From a virus, in IMG/VR virus record IMGVR_UViG_3300018005_000007, positions 1 to 41,779 of that record: a stretch of DNA of 41,779 bases. One strand, given 5' to 3'. Below the pieces are notes generated by a model. That model was not told the origin of the DNA. It did not search any database and saw nothing but the letters and a program-made list of their open reading frames with translations. Positions 36,899 to 41,779 of this stretch are shown in pieces. The stretch's first letter is position 1. Every line of letters begins with the position of its first letter. The position numbers and the translations under genes are program-made.

Positions 36899-38280
36899 AC
36901 TGCAATCTCCTGATTTTGATTTGGTTCAGAAATCGAAACTACCCGGCCTTTCGCGGCGTCTTTCGCCCGCGGGACGGGGTTCATCTTCAAGTGCTCAACA
37001 AAAGCCAGCGGGTGAATGAAGATCCGGTATCCCGCCCGCCTCGCGCGTTCGCACCACGAAATGTCATCGGCCATGAATTCTCCGCTTTTTTCATCCGTGA
37101 TGATCGGCGTAAAGGCTTGCGGCCCCAACTTTTCGAGTACCGAGCCTTTCATCAGCAGCATTCCGAAGCCGATGTAAGCAATGTCTTCCAGTAGTTGGCC
37201 GGCGTCTCGCGCCCTCAGAACTTCCGCTTCGGTCAGTTGCTTCGAGCAGTCCATCTCCCAACCGGCCGCGATGTAGGTTTGCTCATTATCGGGACCGGCG
37301 TAGCGATACCACGCCCCGATAATGTCAATCGAAGGCATTTCGGGCTGCTTTTCCGAAGCCTGTATTTGCGCCATGAGATGCCCGAAGGCATCGAGACTCG
37401 GGGGATTATCCGAGTCGATCCATAGCACGTAATCTGTAAGCCCGAGGGCTAGGGCGCCTTTGGCCGCGACCGCACGGACCCGATAGATGTTGTTCGATGT
37501 GCCGTACATGCGAGAGACCGAGAAGCGGACCAGGAGGTACGCAAACAGCTTTTCCCACTCCCGAAGCCATTTCGCATCAAACGGAGTGCCAGGGGTAATC
37601 ACACAGATGCTCTTTTGCCCCGAACGCTCTTTCTGGCGCCGCAAGAGAACCTGTTCTTTCACCGCCCAGGCTTCGTTACGATTGGTATGCTGATACACCG
37701 GATCGCCCGTGTTCTGAGGGTGAATCCCTTGCTTCAACGGGTGACGATGCTCAAACTTCAGCCGCTTCGCTTGGATCACAACGCCGTCTTTGTAGGCTTG
37801 CTCCGTAAAGTCGTCATCACAGCCGACCGATAGAAACTCGGGGTACAGAAGCTCACCCTTGCAGCCGCGATCTTGTTCGTAGTACTTGCGCGTCAGAATC
37901 GGATGCGTCATGAGCCAGGGCCAAGGGTCTTGAGCGTCCACATGCACCGCGTACGGCTTTTCCAGGTCGGGTATGACGCTCAGGAGCGCCGTGTCCCATC
38001 CCTGCGGAGGAAAGAAGTCATCAGCCACGAATACCAGGATCGTACCCGTCGAGTTTCGCGCCGCCAGGTTGCAGGCATCCACCAAACAAGGCCGCTTGTG
38101 GTTCACCACCAGCCGCACACCGTCATACAACAGATCCCGATTGAACGCGCCGCCCGCATCCACGGCGAGGATGTACTCTACCGAGTCGGGATGGTCGCAG
38201 GCTTTCATCCAAGCGTCATGGGTTGCTTCCCACCTGGTGGGACGCGCCGAAACGTGGAGCAAGGAAAACAGAGGTTTCAC
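36895..38280 (-). CDS. Two-domain glycosyltransferase (GT-A type), 461 aa
   Basis: The N-terminal half resembles GT2: EYILAVDAGG, then NLAARNSTGTILVFVADDFF with the acidic ADD that binds the metal/nucleotide. A second GT-A-like half starts near 225 (ICVITPGTPFDAKWLREW) and contains YVLWIDSDNPPS, a DxD-type motif, and later a DDISWCERARRAGY acceptor-side motif. It would transfer sugars to glycans or proteins in the cytoplasm. Encoded among virion genes, it may glycosylate virion proteins, or the host surface together with the fucose synthase. Confidence 0.82.
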   Translation of the reverse strand: MKPLFSLLHVSARPTRWEATHDAWMKACDHPDSVEYILAVDAGGAFNRDLLYDGVRLVVNHKRPCLVDACNLAARNSTGTILVFVADDFFPPQGWDTALLSVIPDLEKPYAVHVDAQDPWPWLMTHPILTRKYYEQDRGCKGELLYPEFLSVGCDDDFTEQAYKDGVVIQAKRLKFEHRHPLKQGIHPQNTGDPVYQHTNRNEAWAVKEQVLLRRQKERSGQKSICVITPGTPFDAKWLREWEKLFAYLLVRFSVSRMYGTSNNIYRVRAVAAKGALALGLTDYVLWIDSDNPPSLDAFGHLMAQIQASEKQPEMPSIDIIGAWYRYAGPDNEQTYIAAGWEMDCSKQLTEAEVLRARDAGQLLEDIAYIGFGMLLMKGSVLEKLGPQAFTPIITDEKSGEFMADDISWCERARRAGYRIFIHPLAFVEHLKMNPVPRAKDAAKGRVVSISEPNQNQEIAV

Positions 38281-38498
38281 GCTGCAACCTCCGGCTGAAC
38301 AATAGAGCTTTCGCGCGGATCGAATGCCCTGATGATGATGCCGCCCTCTGCAAAGGCCGCGTCAGACATTCTCTTTGCAACCCGTTCAAGAGGCGTGGTC
38401 ATACGCTCAGAAAAAGGTATCGGAGGATCAACGGAAATGTTTACCACCACCGCGTTGCCCGTCCCGTCCGTCTGAAGCCTGAAAGTGATTGTTCTCAC
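38277..38498 (-). CDS. 73-aa protein of unknown function
   Basis: The start is GTG 38498, overlapping the upstream stop (GTGA). A beta-rich first half (MRTITFRLQTDGTGNAVVVN) is followed by a helix and an ending EGGIIIRAFDP. There is no recognised family. Confidence 0.62.
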   Translation of the reverse strand: MRTITFRLQTDGTGNAVVVNISVDPPIPFSERMTTPLERVAKRMSDAAFAEGGIIIRAFDPRESSIVQPEVAA

Positions 38499-38707
38499 GA
38501 AACCACCTCCGCAAGCGTGAAGCGGTTCGGGGCGTTGCCGTTCGAGTTGAAAATCCGCTCTACCGCTTTCACAAACGTGGAAGCCGCCGAACTCGCAGCG
38601 AACAGTTCACGCGACCCGTCCGCATGGACTTCGTAGGCGTTAAACCCATCTTTCCCAACTTCGAGGATGAACGTCTTGGGAGCCGTGAGAATGCGCGGAG
38701 CCATCAT
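38495..38707 (-). CDS. 70-aa protein of unknown function
   Basis: Two successive ATGs at 38707 overlap the stop of the large basic gene. Short alpha/beta sequence (TFILEVGKDGFNAYEVHADG ... TFVKAVERIFNSNGN). Coupled on both sides. Not recognised. Confidence 0.62.
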   Translation of the reverse strand: MMAPRILTAPKTFILEVGKDGFNAYEVHADGSRELFAASSAASTFVKAVERIFNSNGNAPNRFTLAEVVS

Positions 38708-40056
38708 TTGTCGATGCCCTCCGCTCGAATTTCGTACGTCCCACCACTGAACTCCAGGGCCTTATCGCGCACCCGGTAGATGAGATCCGGCCCATACCCT
38801 ACTTTTTTGTGGCGCCCGTTCAAGGACGTGGTTCCCGCTTTGTGGAAGTAGATGGCCGTACCCCCTTCGCTACCGAGATGCTTCTTTGTGGTGAAGTACT
38901 GGATCTCCGTGACTTGCCCCAGCGTTTCAACTTCATGCGGAGGCTTAATCCCGTAATCCGAGAGGTCTACCGCCTGATCCCCACCACGGATGAAAAGCTG
39001 GTCCTTCGTTTCGTTTGAGCAGAGCTTCGCGCCCTTGAATCCCGAGATGCGATGTTCGTAGCCGTCGATGCCGTTGACAACCAGAAGCTCAAGCCGGCCC
39101 AGTTCCGCCAGGTGCTCATGGAAGTGAAGCCGCTCCGTCAGTTCGACAACGGAGGTCGAAGGCGTACCGTGAAACTCTTCGTACACCTCAGCAGCGGCAG
39201 CAGCGGGGTTGCGCTTCGGAGCTTGCCACATGGCCCAGTGCTCGAAACGCTTATCCCAAAGCCAAACGCTTCCATCGGGTAGCTCCGCGCGCCCGTCTCG
39301 TTTCAACGTGTGCGGAGTTTCCGCCATCTGCCGAGCCGTCATCGTGCGCTTGACCACACCAGCATTGCGCCGCGCCGCCCTTTCGCGCCCTGCCTTTGCC
39401 GCCCGCGCCGGATTCGCAATCCGCTCCAGGTCCGCATCGCCCGAGGACCCCGGCCGAATGTCGAGCAGCGTCATTTTCAGTACGCCCCACTGGGTAACCT
39501 GATTCCCCATGCTGGAGGACACTACCCGGTAGCCTTTTGCCCGAAGCTCCCGAGCTCGCCGCTTCAAATCGGGATCTCCCGTTTCGTAGGTTTCCTGAAT
39601 CCAGCCCCGGCCGTGAACAGCGAGAGCCGCCGCGTTGCGCTTGCCGCCCCGCGCCGCCCTCTTGCGCCCTGCCTTTGCCATAGCTTGAAACTTCTTTGCT
39701 CCGTACTTCTTTCGCCCAGCAGAGGCACAGACGGCTCTTGGATCGTAAGCGCCGCCTTTTTCAGCGACCCGCGCCACACAGCGTTTGAAGGCTGAACCCG
39801 GGATACCCGGATTCATCGCCATGAACTCTTTGAGGTTGCCCCCTTTGGCATAGTGCGCTTTCAATTTCCGATCCAACTGAGCATCCGTGAACTTCTTGTG
39901 CAGCCGCTCCGCTTCCAACTCTTTGGCTTGTCTGGCCGCGGCCTTTTCGGAGACAGCGCGTCTGGAGGGTCCAGCCGTGCGAGTCCTGCGGTACGTAGTC
40001 TTCGAGCCGAACAACCGGCCGAGCAGACTATTCCGTCTTGTCGCACGCTGTTTCAT
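38704..40056 (-). CDS. Large basic virion-type protein with GGDQ domain, 450 aa
   Basis: Residues 1-150 are Lys/Arg/Ala-rich with PRAVCASAGRKKYGAKKFQA, a pattern of nucleic-acid-associated phage proteins. A middle linker contains RRN-type motifs. The C-terminal domain (about 285-450) has AAAEVYEEFHGTPS, KGAKLCSNET, RGGDQAVDLSDYGI and a KHLGSEGGTAIYFH stretch. I recall this domain from uncharacterised environmental viral proteins; no function is known. It is a likely internal or DNA-associated structural protein. Confidence 0.74.
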   Translation of the reverse strand: MKQRATRRNSLLGRLFGSKTTYRRTRTAGPSRRAVSEKAAARQAKELEAERLHKKFTDAQLDRKLKAHYAKGGNLKEFMAMNPGIPGSAFKRCVARVAEKGGAYDPRAVCASAGRKKYGAKKFQAMAKAGRKRAARGGKRNAAALAVHGRGWIQETYETGDPDLKRRARELRAKGYRVVSSSMGNQVTQWGVLKMTLLDIRPGSSGDADLERIANPARAAKAGRERAARRNAGVVKRTMTARQMAETPHTLKRDGRAELPDGSVWLWDKRFEHWAMWQAPKRNPAAAAAEVYEEFHGTPSTSVVELTERLHFHEHLAELGRLELLVVNGIDGYEHRISGFKGAKLCSNETKDQLFIRGGDQAVDLSDYGIKPPHEVETLGQVTEIQYFTTKKHLGSEGGTAIYFHKAGTTSLNGRHKKVGYGPDLIYRVRDKALEFSGGTYEIRAEGIDK

Positions 40057-40343
40057 CAGACTTGAGCCATTGCCGCCCGCGCGCTACGCTTGCGCCTCAG
40101 GGTCTTCCGAACGCCCGTAACGCCCTGTCTCGTGGTGGAGAACAGGGAGAAGACCACGAACAGGCTCATTCCCACCGCCGCGTATTCGGCCCAGGTCCAG
40201 GTTGAAAGGTTCGTCACAGAGACCCCGTTACCAAACACGCCCGTTCCGAAGAGACCGGAGCCGTCCATTGACCAGGCCCCGAGGCCGCAGCATCCGAGTC
40301 CAGCCGGAGCCGCTAACGCGCTGTTATCCGCCGAAACGTACAT
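40056..40343 (-). CDS. Membrane protein with MYV start and GLG element, 95 aa
   Basis: Start MYVSADNSALAAPAGLGCCG at 40343, directly abutting the upstream stop (TGA-ATG). Gly-rich ectodomain, one helix near 50-66 (AAVGMSLFVVFSLF), then a basic tail (TLRRKRSARAA). The GLG occurs at residues 15-17 and again at 20-22. A probable virion membrane protein. Confidence 0.74.
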   Translation of the reverse strand: MYVSADNSALAAPAGLGCCGLGAWSMDGSGLFGTGVFGNGVSVTNLSTWTWAEYAAVGMSLFVVFSLFSTTRQGVTGVRKTLRRKRSARAAMAQV

Positions 40344-40586
40344 TCAGTTTCTCCCCCTGAAAATCACCAAGGCCGCAAGGAAAGCAATCCCGAGGGACAG
40401 GGGAGTATTCGCCGCAATCCACTCCGAAGCAGTTTGCGCCGGCTGTTCAACCGCTACCGGAACCTCTACCACTTCGCTGTAGCCGTCGCCGCCCCAACCG
40501 CCCCCATACCACCCGCCACCGCCCCAACCACCGCCATGATGCCCATGGTGATGATGCGGAGGGGGAGCGCCCATTCCGACGTACAT
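40344..40586 (-). CDS. His/Gly-rich tail-anchored protein with MYVGMG start, 80 aa
   Basis: MYVGMGAPPPHHHHGHHGGG begins a His- and Gly/Trp-rich, low-complexity ectodomain (about 8-37). A short acidic linker and a C-terminal helix (58-75, LSLGIAFLAALVIF) follow. The histidine cluster could bind metal. ATG 40586 overlaps the preceding stop (TAATG). Confidence 0.74.
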   Translation of the reverse strand: MYVGMGAPPPHHHHGHHGGGWGGGGWYGGGWGGDGYSEVVEVPVAVEQPAQTASEWIAANTPLSLGIAFLAALVIFRGRN

Positions 40587-41026
40587 TACCTTCGCCCCCT
40601 TCCAGAACTGAGAAGAAACACGCCGGCCCCGACCGCTACGGCAATCGCAATAATCGCCATAGTCGAGAGGCCGGCAGTCTCGGGAATCGTGACCCCCTGG
40701 AGGTTCACAGCCGCCGCCGCGTTCGCTTGCGTATCCGTGACTTGTTGAGCCAAAGCCGCATCGACTTGCGCTTGCACCTGATCGGGAGTCATCTTAGCCA
40801 GAGCCGCGCTATCGTACGCCCCCGGAATCGCCGGGATGCCAGCCACCGTGCCAGGTCCAAAGGGATTCGTGAACCCGGCGATTTGCCCCCAGGCTTCAGG
40901 TGAGTATTTCGCACACTTCGCAATGAAGACGCCCCAAAGCAGCGGATTCGAGCAGTCGATGGTTCCAAAGGGCCACATCGTTGGAAGGTCCGACATATCC
41001 CCGACGCCCCGAGCAACGTAGCTCAC
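40586..41026 (-). CDS. Tail-anchored membrane protein with MSYVARGVGD start, 146 aa
   Basis: GTG 41026 overlaps the upstream stop (GTGA). The start SYVARGVGD is a variant of the MY..GLG tag. An ectodomain with Cys pairs (TIDCSNPLLWG, AKCAKYS) is followed by an Ala/Gln-rich helical region and a C-terminal helix (116-138, IAIAVAVGAGVFLL) with a basic end. The same architecture as its neighbours. Confidence 0.75.
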   Translation of the reverse strand: MSYVARGVGDMSDLPTMWPFGTIDCSNPLLWGVFIAKCAKYSPEAWGQIAGFTNPFGPGTVAGIPAIPGAYDSAALAKMTPDQVQAQVDAALAQQVTDTQANAAAAVNLQGVTIPETAGLSTMAIIAIAVAVGAGVFLLSSGRGRR

Positions 41027-41244
41027 CGGCCACCCCCGAGCGCCGCTTCAACGGCCCTTCCAAGCCCCGTCTTAAAGAGGTTGCGTTTCGGAACGAACTC
41101 CCGGATAAGGCCCGCCGCCACCGGCTCAAGCCCGCAGTCCCAAAGACGGACGCCCAGGTGTGGCTCTACCCGCGTGCGGACTACACGCTCCGCGACCCTG
41201 AGTAGCGCCAGATCCGCCCGTCCTTTGGGATTCGCCTTTGTCAT
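41023..41244 (-). CDS. 73-aa protein of unknown function
   Basis: ATG 41244 (MTKANPKG) is chosen because it overlaps the upstream TGA exactly; a GTG at 41259 would add five residues. The sequence is helical and basic (ALLRVAERVVRTRVEPHLGV) with a Gly/Leu end containing TGLG. Not recognised. Confidence 0.64.
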   Translation of the reverse strand: MTKANPKGRADLALLRVAERVVRTRVEPHLGVRLWDCGLEPVAAGLIREFVPKRNLFKTGLGRAVEAALGGGR

Positions 41245-41558
41245 CGAAGCATCAACCACGGATTCGGAGCCGCCTTGAGAAGGTTTCCAGATTGCACGTT
41301 TCTCGACACGACGCGCGCCGCCTGCTTTCCAATCTCAGAAGCCGCCCCTTCGGTCCGGTTCACAACTGAGAGCGCCCCGCCCGCACACCGCAAAAGTCCT
41401 AATTCGTAGTCCGTAAAACCAGGCTTGATCCCGCAGAGATAACCGGCTACTAGTCGTTCTAGTACAGCAGCCATCCCAGGGCTCAAGACTTTCGCCATGT
41501 TCTCAAGAGCATCCACCTGAGACGGTTGAGGACGACGATAGACGGCTACAGTGCGCAT
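41241..41558 (-). CDS. 105-aa helical protein
   Basis: ATG 41558 overlaps the stop of the gene that spans the join. Mostly helical with Ala/Leu/Gly (LSPGMAAVLERLVAGYLCGI), no transmembrane segment of full length. Function unknown; it sits in the small-protein cluster of the late operon. Confidence 0.64.
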   Translation of the reverse strand: MRTVAVYRRPQPSQVDALENMAKVLSPGMAAVLERLVAGYLCGIKPGFTDYELGLLRCAGGALSVVNRTEGAASEIGKQAARVVSRNVQSGNLLKAAPNPWLMLR

Positions 41559-41779
41559 CAGCGGGCCACCTTCATCAGAAGCAAGACGCCCAAACCGACG
41601 CCAGCCACAATCGCTATCGTCTGAGCGTTTGCGTTCAGCCAGGGCGTTAAACCCGGCACCGTGCCACCCGATGCCGCCGTGGGATTCGGGACGCTCGAAA
41701 TCACCGGAGTCTGGCCCAAGAACGGATCGAGCGTAAACCCGGAATCCGCGCTGGTGTCCAGCGTGGCCGGCGTAACCGC
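41558..41779 (-). CDS. Tail-anchored protein, 3' part (continues at 123-141 through the join)
   Basis: This is the same gene as the one ending at position 1. Here it supplies the 33 last codons plus the repeated part: PGLTPWLNANAQTIAIVAGV and VLLLMKVAR, a membrane helix, with the stop at 41558-41560. Its TGA overlaps the next ATG. The start codon lies in the other copy at 141. Confidence 0.8.
   Translation of the reverse strand, partial: AVTPATLDTSADSGFTLDPFLGQTPVISSVPNPTAASGGTVPGLTPWLNANAQTIAIVAGVGLGVLLLMKVAR
41657..41779. repeat. Terminal direct repeat, right copy
   Basis: Identical to 1-123. It should be trimmed once to obtain the 41,656-bp circle. Confidence 0.93.

Noticed and set aside
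38704-40056. Packaging ATPase in the largest basic gene
   Set aside because: No Walker A (GxxxxGKS/T) or Walker B pattern is present; the Gly/Lys stretches are low-complexity basic sequence.
1-41779. tRNA or rRNA genes
   Set aside because: I saw no cloverleaf with a GTTC-type T arm and CCA-side acceptor stem that I could defend; a tRNAscan run would be decisive.

Overview
The window is a complete circular viral or virus-like genome that was written out with a 123-base overlap. Positions 1-123 recur exactly at 41657-41779, and one small gene reads across the join, so the unique circle is 41,656 bp. It is GC-rich and densely packed, with dozens of stop/start overlaps of the ATGA or TAATG type. 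Three secreted proteins have signal peptides of a kind common in Acidobacteriota, and a DUF3489-type protein is present, so I infer a soil acidobacterial or similar Gram-negative host. That host assignment is an inference.

Layout. (1) A long leftward block runs from 2273 through the join and down to 23430, about 20 kb. It holds virion-type genes: many small tail-anchored membrane proteins, arginine-rich nucleic-acid-binding proteins, a run of beta-rich jelly-roll-like proteins, a candidate major capsid protein (34745-35476), two paralogous BNR/sialidase-like propeller proteins, an HNH protein, a two-domain glycosyltransferase and a transglutaminase-like protein. (2) 2412-4505, rightward: a large proline-rich AT-hook-like protein and two small ones, divergent from block 1 across a repeat-rich 138-base gap. 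(3) 9499 to 4502, leftward: a winged-helix replication-type protein, a possible helicase-loader-like protein, DUF3489, small zinc proteins, a Dam-type DNA methyltransferase, a T5orf172 nuclease-like protein and a decayed second DNA methyltransferase. Inside this block lies a 512-base gap with a consensus DnaA box and paired iterons, the best origin candidate. (4) 9544-18317, rightward: a well-formed promoter, a Topo VI-A/Spo11-like Toprim protein, about ten tiny genes, then secreted proteins, a GDP-L-fucose synthase and a 769-residue secreted beta-rich protein. (5) 23242 to 18305, leftward: a serine recombinase, a glucosaminidase, a lytic transglycosylase, holin- and lipoprotein-like genes and a methyltransferase, that is, recombination and lysis.

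No HK97 capsid protein, portal, terminase, tape measure, DNA polymerase or Walker-A ATPase can be seen. The proteins fit a tailless, probably membrane-containing particle, but without a recognisable packaging ATPase. Two signatures tie the late genes together: an N-terminal tag (Met-Tyr-x-x-x-Gly-Leu-Gly or close) on about a dozen leftward genes, and a C-terminal hydrophobic strand followed by Gly-Val-Lys-Arg on at least five virion-type proteins. I consider this a candidate for an undescribed virus lineage.
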